Source: an uncultured Lachnospiraceae bacterium (GTDB taxonomy: Bacteria > Bacillota > Clostridia > Lachnospirales > Lachnospiraceae). Taken from it: a stretch of DNA of 64,000 nucleotides. The notes under the pieces are model-generated. The model was not told the DNA's origin and did not search any database. It saw only the letters and a program-made list of their open reading frames with translations. The DNA is taken from the NCBI GenBank assembly GCA_947566705.1, contig CANOLA010000003.1, positions 1-64,000 of the forward strand, given 5' to 3'. The position numbers and the translations under genes are program-made. Shown piece after piece: positions 44,090 to 52,843 of this stretch. Within the stretch, counting starts at the first letter, position 1; the number at the start of each line of letters is the position of its first letter.

Positions 44090-46618
44090 TTATGCATTTT
44101 TTAATGTTCTTCCAACTGCCACCTCACGGCTCATGACAATCTTTTTCCCGTCTGCCAGGGTAATTTCTGTCTGTACTGTCACAGTTTTTATATTGATGGA
44201 CTCCCCTGTGGCAAGCTTATAGCTGCCGCCTTCCTTTTCTGCTCCGGTAATCTCACAGGAAACAATTTCTCCTGTTACACCGGTCACTTCCAGACAGTCT
44301 TTTACTAAATCAAGTGCTGTTTTGCAGGAAACGCCGGCTGTCGTGTGCTTTACCACAATTGCAGGAGCCGGCTGGCTGTCCGTAATCTGTAAGCCCGCAG
44401 TTATTGTCACAGTGCCGCTGGCGGAATCCGGTCTGTAATATTTCAGTTCGATGCTGTAATTACCCGTCTGTGCCTTTGTGCATTTATTTCCGTCAAGCTT
44501 TAAGGCTGTCAGTACCAGCTGGTTATTTGCCGTCACACTGGCAGTACCTGCAGCTGTCAGGTCGTTGCCGTAAGAAATGCCATCCTTTGTAACCTTTGCC
44601 GAACTAATCACTACATAATTATAAAACACGCCGCCCCGGTATTCTGCCAGACGTACCGTAACAGTTTTTCCGGAAACCAGTTCCGTCTCCTTCATTCCGT
44701 CAGTTACCGCAAGATCCAGTACCGGTCTGTCAATCTGTACCTGATAGCTTACTGCTCCGTTTGCCGGCGGTGTCTTTACCACAACAACAAAATTTCCCGT
44801 CACCTTTCTGGTTCCCATCATAACCGTCAGCGCATACTGGTAAACTCCCTCTGCCCTGTATGCGGCATCGATTACAATCTGGTGGCCTGCTGCATCATAA
44901 GAAACCATGTTTGTCTTATAGGTACTGTTATCCGTAAACTGTGCTGTTTCATTTACCAGCGGAAAATCTTCCCCGTACTGGTCCACACCATGCACCTGAA
45001 TATAGCCCTTATAGCCTGACGCCCCACTGTTTGACATTTCTATCTGTGTCTTGTCAAACTTAAGCCCCTGCAGGTAAGGTGTCTCCACAACCGTAACATC
45101 ATAGGAATAAGTATATTCCTGCTTCGCATAAACAGCTGTCACAATAATCGAAACAGTTCCCGGTTTTATCGCAGTAACCTTTGCAGTTCCGCTGGTCTGG
45201 TTATTGACAAGCAGGGTATCCGGGTCCGAGGATTCAAACTGGATGCTCTCATATTTAATTTCACTTAAGTCCTCATCCCTTGCACAAAAATGGGCAAAAT
45301 AATTCTGTCCAGCTGCTGCCTTACGGTTATCCTTATACCCGGCTGCATCATAATCCGGCGTTTTTTCCGAATCTGTCAGAGTAAAGCTGGTGTTGTTTGA
45401 GGTATTTGCCGACACACAGGTAAATGTTCCGGTTGCGGTAAGCAGAATTCCCTCCTCCTGATCTGCATAGGTCATGGTAATCGTTCCGGTATCCCCGACT
45501 TTCTGCATGTAAATCTTTCCGTCCTTCGTCAGGTATCCGTTCGTAATTTTATAATCGTCATTAATGACGGCCTCTTTCTTGCATGCTGCTTTTACGTCAA
45601 TTCCGTTACTGTCGTAAAGTGCATAGGAAACCGCCGTCTCCTTATTTACGGTTATTTCTTTTGTTAAAATTTCAAGCCTTTCCGGTTTTCCGATATGTGC
45701 TGTAAAACGGAAGGTCATCTGGCCGTCCGTTACTGTATACTGCGCAGCGTCCTTTAACAGCGACTGTGTTGTCAGCGTCACTTCTTTCCCATCCATTGAA
45801 AAATCCATGGATTTAACGACAATTGACGCACCCACTGCGTTTTTAATACTGAAATCACTCTGCTTTACAAGTTCTTTTGCACTGCTGGAATAATTCACAA
45901 CAATTTTATCTGCCGCTGTCTGTTTCACGCCAAGCATGGTATTGGAAACTGTTACAATCCGGCTTGCAGATTTAATAATTTTACTTCCGATTTTTGCCTG
46001 CACGGCAATCGTGTAATTTCCTTCTTCCTTCGGGGTAAACGCGCCTTTTTTTGTCATGGAGGAGAGAATTTCTCCATCCTCATCCATTGCAATCCATTCA
46101 TTCACAGAGGTTGCATTGGCTGGTGTGACCTTATACTGAAACTGATAGGTTTTTCCAATCAGAAACTTTCCATTTACTGCTGCATTATTAACAATTTCCA
46201 CCTTTGTCGGACGGATTTTGATTTTGGCAGCCGGAGTTTTTAATGTATACTGCAGCTTACCTGCCTTGGAATATATTTTGGCAGTCAGGATTACGGTCTT
46301 GTTTTTTGCCGCGGAAGCTCCCTTTGTTTTTACGGTAAGCTTATTTGTAACGGAGGTTTTGGTAACCTTTGTGCTTTTTTTATTCAGCTTTACGTAATTT
46401 TTTCCGGTTCCGGAAACGCTCCATTTTACGTTCTGGCCCTTTTTCAGCTTTTGAACTGTGTATATATAAACTCCCTTATTTGAGTCATTCTCATACAGAC
46501 TCGTATATTTTTTCGCAAATTTCGGTTTTGCCGCCGCTTCCGCCGGAACCGGAACTGCGGTGACAACCAGTGCAAAAAAACATAAGACTGCAACTGCTTT
46601 TTTTAATTTCTGATACAT
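44090..46618 (-). CDS. secreted protein with Ig-like (BIG2-type) domains
   Basis: The 842-residue product has a Sec signal peptide (Lys-rich start, hydrophobic core, VPAEAAA) with cleavage near residue 29. The remainder is beta-rich with several Ig-like modules recognisable by KVTPANATS, SIIVTAVYAKQEYTYSYDVTV and similar strings; the AAAKNKTVILTAKI and lysine-rich first domain are typical of clostridial Big_2 proteins. No LPXTG anchor, SLH domain or C-terminal helix is visible, so attachment to the cell is unclear. No catalytic motif was found. The likely role is surface adhesion or scaffold, but this is only a family-level guess. Confidence 0.82.
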   Translation of the reverse strand: MYQKLKKAVAVLCFFALVVTAVPVPAEAAAKPKFAKKYTSLYENDSNKGVYIYTVQKLKKGQNVKWSVSGTGKNYVKLNKKSTKVTKTSVTNKLTVKTKGASAAKNKTVILTAKIYSKAGKLQYTLKTPAAKIKIRPTKVEIVNNAAVNGKFLIGKTYQFQYKVTPANATSVNEWIAMDEDGEILSSMTKKGAFTPKEEGNYTIAVQAKIGSKIIKSASRIVTVSNTMLGVKQTAADKIVVNYSSSAKELVKQSDFSIKNAVGASIVVKSMDFSMDGKEVTLTTQSLLKDAAQYTVTDGQMTFRFTAHIGKPERLEILTKEITVNKETAVSYALYDSNGIDVKAACKKEAVINDDYKITNGYLTKDGKIYMQKVGDTGTITMTYADQEEGILLTATGTFTCVSANTSNNTSFTLTDSEKTPDYDAAGYKDNRKAAAGQNYFAHFCARDEDLSEIKYESIQFESSDPDTLLVNNQTSGTAKVTAIKPGTVSIIVTAVYAKQEYTYSYDVTVVETPYLQGLKFDKTQIEMSNSGASGYKGYIQVHGVDQYGEDFPLVNETAQFTDNSTYKTNMVSYDAAGHQIVIDAAYRAEGVYQYALTVMMGTRKVTGNFVVVVKTPPANGAVSYQVQIDRPVLDLAVTDGMKETELVSGKTVTVRLAEYRGGVFYNYVVISSAKVTKDGISYGNDLTAAGTASVTANNQLVLTALKLDGNKCTKAQTGNYSIELKYYRPDSASGTVTITAGLQITDSQPAPAIVVKHTTAGVSCKTALDLVKDCLEVTGVTGEIVSCEITGAEKEGGSYKLATGESINIKTVTVQTEITLADGKKIVMSREVAVGRTLKNA

Positions 46619-46653
46619 GTTTATCCTTCCTTTCTAAAATATATTAATTTTTC

Positions 46654-46693
46654 AAGGTGTAAATCCCTGATACTTCAACAGAATTTACACCTT
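46654..46693 (-). terminator. hairpin after the U32 gene, possible terminator
   Basis: AAGGTGTAAAT pairs with ATTTACACCTT around an 18-nt loop, directly after the U32 stop codon. The following T content on the minus strand is modest, so termination may be weak. Confidence 0.5.
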
Positions 46694-47929
46694 TTATTCA
46701 CTTTCCTGCCTGCGCAGAATATCATATTCCTCAAGCGGCTCCCCGACATCCACATAAAAAACCTGCTTTGGATGCGGACAGGATTCCATCCCATTACCTT
46801 CCTCATCTTTCATGGCGCGCACAGTTACTTTTACATTCTGTCCGTCCGGCTTCATAATTTCGATTTCCTCGCCCACGGAAAATTTATTGCGCTGCTCAAT
46901 ACGGTACATATCCTGTTCATCTTTTTTTCCCACAGTTCCCAGATAGGTGTATCCCCTTTCGTAGGTATTGCTGTCATAAATCTGTGTTTCTTCCGACGGT
47001 TTACCATAAAAAAATCCGGTCGTAAACTGCCGGTAGGTACAGCTTTTAATCTGCTCCATATACCATGGCATATTCTGTTCATACTTCTGCGGGGATTCCA
47101 GGTAATCATCAATTGCCTTACGGTAAGTCCTTGCAACCGTTGCCACATAAAGCGCCGTTTTCATGCGCCCTTCTATCTTAAAGCTGTCTATTCCCGCCTC
47201 CATCAGGTCAGGAATGTGTTCAATCATGCATAGATCCTTTGAATTAAAAATATAGGTTCCGCGTTCATTTTCATAAACCGGGAAGTATTCCCCCGGTCTT
47301 GTTTCCTCCATCACGGAATATTTCCAGCGGCATGGATGCGTACACTCTCCCTGGTTGGCATCCCTGCCCGTAAAATAATTGGACAGAAGACAGCGCCCGG
47401 AATAGGAAATGCACATGGCACCGTGTACAAAAGTTTCTATCTGCATATCTTCAGGAATCTGCGCCCGGATTTCCTTAATTTCTGCAAGGGAAAGCTCCCT
47501 TGCCGTTACCACACGGGTCGCCCCCAGCTTCTGCCAGAACCGGAATGTTCCGTAATTGGTATTATTTGCCTGCGTGCTGATATGGCGGTCTATGTCGCAG
47601 ACCTCTCCTGCAATTGCAAACACTGCCGGATCAGCAATAATCAGTCCATCCGGACGCTCCGGATTCATTTCCCCAAGCTCTTTCAGATATTCCCGTACTC
47701 CCGCAAGGTCTTCATTGTGCGCTAAGATATTAGCTGTCACATATACCTTAACACCATGTTCATGGGCAAAAATGATTCCTTCTTCCATTTCCTCCATGGA
47801 AAAATTTTTTGCCTTCGCCCGCAGTCCAAATGCATCACCGCCAATATACACCGCATCCGCACCATAGATTACGGCGATTTTTAAAACTTCCAGACTGCCT
47901 GCCGGAACAAGTAACTCTTTTTTTCTCAT
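46694..47929 (-). CDS. U32-family protein, probable tRNA uridine hydroxylation factor
   Basis: The 411-residue product is a peptidase-U32-fold protein: LLVPAGSLEVLKIAVIYGADAVYIGG at the start, VHGAMCISYSGRCLLSNYFTGRDANQG with conserved cysteines, GECTHPCRWKY, and a C-terminal beta domain. In Bacillus subtilis U32 genes yrrN and yrrO follow trmR and are needed for 5-hydroxyuridine at tRNA position 34. TrmR lies two genes away here, so the same role is likely. Its start overlaps the stop of the GH32 gene by four bases. Confidence 0.88.
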   Translation of the reverse strand: MRKKELLVPAGSLEVLKIAVIYGADAVYIGGDAFGLRAKAKNFSMEEMEEGIIFAHEHGVKVYVTANILAHNEDLAGVREYLKELGEMNPERPDGLIIADPAVFAIAGEVCDIDRHISTQANNTNYGTFRFWQKLGATRVVTARELSLAEIKEIRAQIPEDMQIETFVHGAMCISYSGRCLLSNYFTGRDANQGECTHPCRWKYSVMEETRPGEYFPVYENERGTYIFNSKDLCMIEHIPDLMEAGIDSFKIEGRMKTALYVATVARTYRKAIDDYLESPQKYEQNMPWYMEQIKSCTYRQFTTGFFYGKPSEETQIYDSNTYERGYTYLGTVGKKDEQDMYRIEQRNKFSVGEEIEIMKPDGQNVKVTVRAMKDEEGNGMESCPHPKQVFYVDVGEPLEEYDILRRQESE

Positions 47930-49290
47930 GAAATCTGCTCCTTCCCCCGGTATTTCTGAAGAATATTTCCTTCAATGCTGTCTCCAAGCGAATACACCAC
48001 ATTACTGATGACGTATTCTCCTCCGTTTACAAAAATTTCAACCAGGTTCGGCTCCATAAAAATTTCCAGACTGCATTCCCCGGAAAGCTCCGGTGTTTTA
48101 CACTTCATATGCAGATTTTTACATGACTGGAAATCATCTTTTTTATCGTAATTCCCCGTCACGGCACTTCTGTCCGTCCAAAGAACGCTGTTTTCAAGCC
48201 ATATCTTATAACCTCCGATATTCAGGGATTCACCTTCCTGCAGCCTGGCCTGCAGGCGGCAGACGCCTTCCCTGCCGATACTGTTCTTTTCCACGCATAT
48301 ATCAGAAAAATATTTTATAACCTCCGGATGCACCTTAAAATAAATATGCCCGTCTTTCTGCTCCACGACGCGCGGCAGGGACATCATGCCCGACCATGCA
48401 CCGTTTTCCCCGTTTTCCACAGGCACCGGCATCCGCATCCACCCGATTAACACACGCCTTCCCATGGCATCCAGACAGGTCTGCGGTGCATATAAATCCC
48501 GTCCGTAATCCACGTATGAAAACTTATCCTCCGGTGTAAAATCACAGGTGTCCGGATTAAATGATGCCAGACGGCAGACGGCATGGCTGTTATATCCTTC
48601 TGTGTCCGGTACAATACCAACCGGCGAACATACCAAAACATACTTATCCCCAAGTGCAAATAAATCCGGGCATTCCAGTATGGAGCCAAAATATTTATCC
48701 TGACAGCTGTTTGCAAATTCCCAGTCATGTCCATTGCTGCTTTTATAGAAAAGAAGTTTTCCATTTTCATTTTTATAAGTACTGCCAAGCACCATAAAAT
48801 AGCAGTCCCCTTCTTTCCATACCTTCGGGTCCCTTGTATTGAACGGATGGGCAGTTTCCTCATCATGGCAAACCGGTATAATCTGTTTTTTGTTTTTCCA
48901 GTTATCAAAATGAACACCATCAGGAGATACCACAAGAGCCTGGCTTGCATAAAACAGGTCATCCACTGCCTTATGGATATTTTCTTTTTCACACTCCAGA
49001 TAACGGACTGCGGTATAGTACAGATACAGTTTGCCGTCTTTTTCTATTGCACTGCCCGAAAATACACCGTTTCTGTCATAATCCTTCGTTGGAAACAGCG
49101 CAATCCCCAGATGCTCCCAGTGTACCAGGTCATCACTTACGGCATGACCCCAGTGCATGGTTCCCCACACCGGTGCATAGGGAAAATGCTGGTAAAATAA
49201 GTGGTATTTTCCCTGATAATAAATAAATCCGTTCGGATCATTCATCCAGTTTCCCGGAGCTTTCACATGCAGTGTCTGATATTTTCCCAT
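47926..49290 (-). CDS. GH32 family sucrose/fructan hydrolase
   Basis: The 454-residue product has the GH32 nucleophile motif WMNDPNG (Asp18), the FSGSA motif, the RDPKVW motif and the acid/base ECPDLF, on a five-bladed propeller followed by a C-terminal beta sandwich. No signal peptide is seen, so it hydrolyses imported sucrose, sucrose-6-phosphate or short fructans in the cytosol. It is unusual in lying between trmR and the U32 gene, which are neighbours in other Firmicutes, with four-base overlap to the latter and no transporter nearby. Confidence 0.93.
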   Translation of the reverse strand: MGKYQTLHVKAPGNWMNDPNGFIYYQGKYHLFYQHFPYAPVWGTMHWGHAVSDDLVHWEHLGIALFPTKDYDRNGVFSGSAIEKDGKLYLYYTAVRYLECEKENIHKAVDDLFYASQALVVSPDGVHFDNWKNKKQIIPVCHDEETAHPFNTRDPKVWKEGDCYFMVLGSTYKNENGKLLFYKSSNGHDWEFANSCQDKYFGSILECPDLFALGDKYVLVCSPVGIVPDTEGYNSHAVCRLASFNPDTCDFTPEDKFSYVDYGRDLYAPQTCLDAMGRRVLIGWMRMPVPVENGENGAWSGMMSLPRVVEQKDGHIYFKVHPEVIKYFSDICVEKNSIGREGVCRLQARLQEGESLNIGGYKIWLENSVLWTDRSAVTGNYDKKDDFQSCKNLHMKCKTPELSGECSLEIFMEPNLVEIFVNGGEYVISNVVYSLGDSIEGNILQKYRGKEQIS

Positions 49291-49293
49291 ACT

Positions 49294-49944
49294 TTACCCT
49301 TCCTTAACCTTCTCACTTACTGTAATGCCGTCACCGACCGGAAGTACTGCCGTCACAAGATCACTCCTGTGCGTCAGCTCGTACAGATATTCCCTCATCC
49401 GCCTGTGAATGGTACGGTTTCTCCTCGGCACTACAAAGTGGGACTCCAGTATATCCCCGTCCTGCAGTACATTATCAGATACCAGCGTACCACCGGTTTT
49501 TAAAAGTCTTAGAACATCCGGCAGAAATTTAATGTACTGCCCCTTGGCTGCATCCATAAAGATAAAATCAAATGGTTCCTCAAGCGTCTTTAAGATTTCT
49601 GTCGCCTCCCCTTCAAGAAGCGTAATCTGTTTTTCCCTGCCTGCACGCCTGAAATTTTCCTGTGCAATGGGAATCCGTTTTTCATAATTTTCGATTGTCA
49701 CAATCTCACACTGCCCTGGCGTATATTCAGCCATCAGAAGAGCTGAAAAGCCTACCGCTGTCCCCACCTCAAGAATACGTTCTGGGCGTTTCATAGCAAG
49801 AAGCAGTTTCAAAAAGCCCTGCATTTCCTTCCGGATTACCGGAACCATGGAATCCAGGGCTTCTCGTTCGATTTCATCTAAAATGCCGGTATTCCCAGTA
49901 TCAAGGGAATTAATATATGTGACCAGGCGTTCATTTAATATCAT
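49294..49944 (-). CDS. trmR: O-methyltransferase, probable tRNA 5-hydroxyuridine methyltransferase
   Basis: This class I SAM methyltransferase has 216 residues, VLEVGTAVGFSALLMAEY for SAM binding and the metal-site FIFMDAAKGQY and LVSDNVL. It resembles YrrM/TrmR, which methylates 5-hydroxyuridine 34 to 5-methoxyuridine. ATG 49944 overlaps the TGA of the small upstream gene and is preceded by GGAGG; the open extension to 49998 would run over that gene. The position after ruvX, DUF1292 and rnj supports the identity. Confidence 0.88.
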   Translation of the reverse strand: MILNERLVTYINSLDTGNTGILDEIEREALDSMVPVIRKEMQGFLKLLLAMKRPERILEVGTAVGFSALLMAEYTPGQCEIVTIENYEKRIPIAQENFRRAGREKQITLLEGEATEILKTLEEPFDFIFMDAAKGQYIKFLPDVLRLLKTGGTLVSDNVLQDGDILESHFVVPRRNRTIHRRMREYLYELTHRSDLVTAVLPVGDGITVSEKVKEG

Positions 49945-50081
49945 GGCTCCTCCGTGTCCGCAAACATACGGTAGCCCATGTCGTAACCAATATGGCACAG
50001 TTTTACTGTGCCATATACCAGCAGCAGAACTATCATAACGGAAAATAAAATTTTAATACATGCAAACAGTACCTTGTTCAT
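49941..50081 (-). CDS. 46-residue single-helix membrane protein, possible MltG remnant
   Basis: The small gene starts at ATG 50081 with AGGAG seven bases ahead and ends in a four-base overlap with trmR, so it is probably translated. The product has one membrane helix (about residues 8-26) followed by GYDMGYRMFADTEEP. In Bacillus subtilis this exact position, before trmR, holds yrrL, a MltG/YceG-type transglycosylase whose N-terminus is also a single helix. I infer a truncated remnant that kept its N-terminal segment, or a distinct short protein. An 11-bp hairpin is embedded in it. Confidence 0.65.
   Translation of the reverse strand: MNKVLFACIKILFSVMIVLLLVYGTVKLCHIGYDMGYRMFADTEEP
49990..50016. 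repeat. perfect hairpin within the small membrane-protein gene
   Basis: ATATGGCACAG pairs with CTGTGCCATAT around TTTTA, an 11-bp perfect stem. It encodes the end of the membrane helix and could reflect a palindromic insertion or an mRNA structure that affects trmR translation. Confidence 0.7.
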
Positions 50082-50091
50082 AGAACTACTC

Positions 50092-51762
50092 CTATACTTC
50101 CATGATAATCGGCATAATCATTGGTCGTCTCTTTGTCTCCTTCCAGACAAAATCCCCAAGTGCATCCTTTACCTCGTTTTTAATCTTTCCCCAGTCCGTA
50201 ATATTGTGGTCCATACAGTATTCCATGGTATGGTCCAGCACATGCTTTGCCTCATCCATCAGACTTTCGGAATTGCGTACATAAACGAAACCGCGGGATA
50301 CGATATCCGGTCCCGAAAGCACCTGTCCGCTGCCGTTTTCCAGAGTCATGACAACGATGATAATTCCGTCCTCTGCAAGACGCTGGCGGTCACGGAGCAC
50401 GATATTTCCAACATCCCCTACACCAAGTCCGTCCACCATGATATTGCCGACAGGAACCCTGCCTGCAACATTTGCACCGTTTTCGTCAATTTCCAGCACG
50501 TCACCGGAAGAAATAATTTTAATGTGGTCGCTGTCATACCCAAGCTCCTCCGCAATCTTTGACTGCGCAACCAGATGCTTGTACTCCCCGTGAACCGGGA
50601 TTGCATAAAGCGGATTGACAAGGGAATAAATTAACTTAATATCCTCCCTGCAGGCATGTCCGCTGACATGCACATCTTCAAAAATCACGTCCGCTCCCTT
50701 TCTCATCAGCTCGTTAATCACATCCGTCACAGACTTTTCATTACCTGGAATCGGATGGGAGCTGAATACAATTGTATCATTCGGCTTGATGCCCACCTTG
50801 CGGTGCGTACCGGACGCCATACGCGACAGTGCCGCCATGGATTCCCCCTGGCTTCCCGTTGTAATAATCACTGTCTTCTCATCCGGATAATTTTTAAGCT
50901 GTTCGCTGTCAATCAGAATGTTATCCGGCAGGGAAAGATACCCAAGCTCGGAAGCAATGGAAATGATATTTACCATGCTTCTGCCTTCGATTGCCACCTT
51001 TCGTCCGAACCTGTCGGCAGAGTTGATAATCTGCTGCACCCTGTCCACATTGGAAGCGAAGGTTGCAATAATAATTCTCCTGTTTTTGTGCTCTGAAAAA
51101 ATATTGTCCAGTGTCCTTCCAACGGATTTTTCAGAATCCGTAAAGCCCGGACGCTCCGCATTCGTACTGTCACAGAGGAGTGCAAGCACACCCTTTTTTC
51201 CAATCTCACCAAAACGCTGTAAATCAATGGCATCACCGAATACCGGCGTATAATCCACCTTAAAATCTCCTGTATGCACAACAATTCCCGCAGGTGAATA
51301 AATCGCAAGCGCTGCCGCATCCTGGATACTGTGGTTCGTGCGGATAAACTCGACACGGAAACAGCCCAGGTTGATATGCTGGCCGTATTTAACAACTTTG
51401 CGCTTTACCTTTTTCAGCATATCATGCTCTTCCAGCTTGTGTTCAATGATGGCAGTCGTCAGCTTTGTCGCATATATCGGTGCATTCACCTCGCGGAGCA
51501 CATAGGGAATGGCCCCGATATGGTCCTCGTGTCCGTGCGTAATAAAAAATCCCTTTACTTTATCGATGTTGTCCCTTAAATATGACACGTCCGGAATGAC
51601 CAGGTCGATTCCGTACATATCATCCTCCGGAAAGGCAAGACCGCAGTCCACAACAATAATACTGTCCTCGTATTCAAAGGCAGTAATGTTCATTCCAACC
51701 TGCTCCAGACCTCCCAGCGGGATAATCTTAAGCTTACTATTCTGTTTTTCTTTCTTTCTCAT
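50092..51762 (-). CDS. rnj: ribonuclease J
   Basis: RNase J is a 5'-to-3' exonuclease and endonuclease in mRNA decay and rRNA maturation. The 556-residue product has the metallo-beta-lactamase motif THGHEDHIGAIPYVL, the beta-CASP part with GSQGESMAALSRMASG and HVSGHACRED, and a C-terminal dimer domain. ATG 51762 is chosen because GGAGG precedes it and MRKKEKQNSKLKIIPLGG is a typical start; the open frame to 51867 overlaps the DUF1292 end. Only one paralogue is in view, so I do not assign J1 or J2. Confidence 0.95.
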   Translation of the reverse strand: MRKKEKQNSKLKIIPLGGLEQVGMNITAFEYEDSIIVVDCGLAFPEDDMYGIDLVIPDVSYLRDNIDKVKGFFITHGHEDHIGAIPYVLREVNAPIYATKLTTAIIEHKLEEHDMLKKVKRKVVKYGQHINLGCFRVEFIRTNHSIQDAAALAIYSPAGIVVHTGDFKVDYTPVFGDAIDLQRFGEIGKKGVLALLCDSTNAERPGFTDSEKSVGRTLDNIFSEHKNRRIIIATFASNVDRVQQIINSADRFGRKVAIEGRSMVNIISIASELGYLSLPDNILIDSEQLKNYPDEKTVIITTGSQGESMAALSRMASGTHRKVGIKPNDTIVFSSHPIPGNEKSVTDVINELMRKGADVIFEDVHVSGHACREDIKLIYSLVNPLYAIPVHGEYKHLVAQSKIAEELGYDSDHIKIISSGDVLEIDENGANVAGRVPVGNIMVDGLGVGDVGNIVLRDRQRLAEDGIIIVVMTLENGSGQVLSGPDIVSRGFVYVRNSESLMDEAKHVLDHTMEYCMDHNITDWGKIKNEVKDALGDFVWKETKRRPMIMPIIMEV

Positions 51763-51790
51763 ATAACCTCCATGATTGTAGTATTCCGCT

Positions 51791-52054
51791 CTAATACAAA
51801 AGCTTTGTTTCTTCATCTGCAAGTTCAGCAAATACTTTCGCGATGGCTGCAAATTCGGTATCGTCATCCACCATCCCGTAAAATACTTCCTCAGCCTGTG
51901 TCTTTAATTCTTTTAATATATATGCTTCACTGTCTCTGCTCTCGCTGCCATCTGAGACAAGTAAATACTTAATACCATTGAGTGTTGTTTCATCCTCAAT
52001 TACAAACTCCTCCACTTCATCTGTGTCCGGATCCGTAAACTGAATCTTCTCCAT
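51791..52054 (-). CDS. DUF1292 family protein
   Basis: The 87-residue acidic protein matches DUF1292 (Bacillus YrzB), with FTDPDTDEVEEFVIEDETTLNGIKYLLV and a helical second half (VFYGMVDDDTEFAAIAKVFAEL). It lies 24 bases after ruvX. The biochemical function of the family is unknown. Confidence 0.9.
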   Translation of the reverse strand: MEKIQFTDPDTDEVEEFVIEDETTLNGIKYLLVSDGSESRDSEAYILKELKTQAEEVFYGMVDDDTEFAAIAKVFAELADEETKLLY

Positions 52055-52078
52055 AATTATGCTTTTACCCCTTAACTG

Positions 52079-52501
52079 TTATTTTCGTATATAATCCAGA
52101 TATCCCTGCAGTATAAAAACTGCGGCAATTTCATCCACATAGTCTTTGCGCTTTTCACGCCGGATTCCCATTTCCATCATGGCATTTTCTGCTGCAACCG
52201 TTGTCAGCCGCTCATCCCACAGGACAACAGAAATTCCGCACCGTTTTTCAAGCATTTCCTTAAATTCCATGGTCAGCTCACATCTTGCGCCTTCTGTATT
52301 ATTCATGTTTTTAGGGTAGCCAAGTACAATCGTGTCCACGTCGTACCTGCCTACCAGCTCGTCAATCCGTGCCAGTGTCTGGCGGAGCTTTGACGGTGAC
52401 TTTCTTCTTATAATTTCCACGCCTTGTGCCGTTATAAGAAGCTCGTCACTGACTGCCACGCCCACTGTCTTAGAACCAAAATCCAACCCCAGTTTCCGCA
52501 T
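52079..52501 (-). CDS. ruvX: RuvX/YqgF RNase H-like nuclease
   Basis: The 140-residue product has the RNase H-like fold with [13 protein letters not shown] at the start, [13 protein letters not shown] in the middle and [14 protein letters not shown] and a late Asp for metal binding ([11 protein letters not shown]). YqgF proteins mature 16S rRNA and were earlier proposed as Holliday junction resolvases. The spacing to ireB is four bases, so translation is likely coupled. Confidence 0.94.
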   Translation of the reverse strand: MRKLGLDFGSKTVGVAVSDELLITAQGVEIIRRKSPSKLRQTLARIDELVGRYDVDTIVLGYPKNMNNTEGARCELTMEFKEMLEKRCGISVVLWDERLTTVAAENAMMEMGIRREKRKDYVDEIAAVFILQGYLDYIRK

Positions 52502-52505
52502 AAGT

Positions 52506-52769
52506 CTATTCCCATGAATTATTTCTGATATATGAACGCAGAACCTCTTCTACCAGCTCGTCCCGCTCTACTTTCATAATCATACTTCTGGCATTATTAT
52601 GACTGGTGATATAGGTAGGATCCCCCGACATAATATAGCCGACAATCTGGTTCACGGGATTATAGCCCTTTTCGCTAAGCGCGCGGAATACAATCTCAAG
52701 AACGTCCTTTACCTGCAGTTCCGGTTCCTTTTTCACTGAAAAAAATTGTGTATTGCTCAAGTTATCCAT
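52506..52769 (-). CDS. ireB: IreB family regulatory phosphoprotein
   Basis: The 87-residue product matches IreB (DUF965): [42 protein letters not shown] and [21 protein letters not shown]. In Enterococcus IreB is a substrate of the PASTA kinase IreK and affects cell-envelope stress resistance. It is first in the ireB-ruvX-DUF1292 block; mtaB lies 75 bases further downstream in coordinate order but upstream in transcription. Confidence 0.94.
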   Translation of the reverse strand: MDNLSNTQFFSVKKEPELQVKDVLEIVFRALSEKGYNPVNQIVGYIMSGDPTYITSHNNARSMIMKVERDELVEEVLRSYIRNNSWE

Positions 52770-52843
52770 GTTTGCCGCCCCCGCTTTTTCACCAAGCTTT
52801 GTTCTATTGTAAACGAAACAGAAAAAAAAAACAAGCTTTCCCT

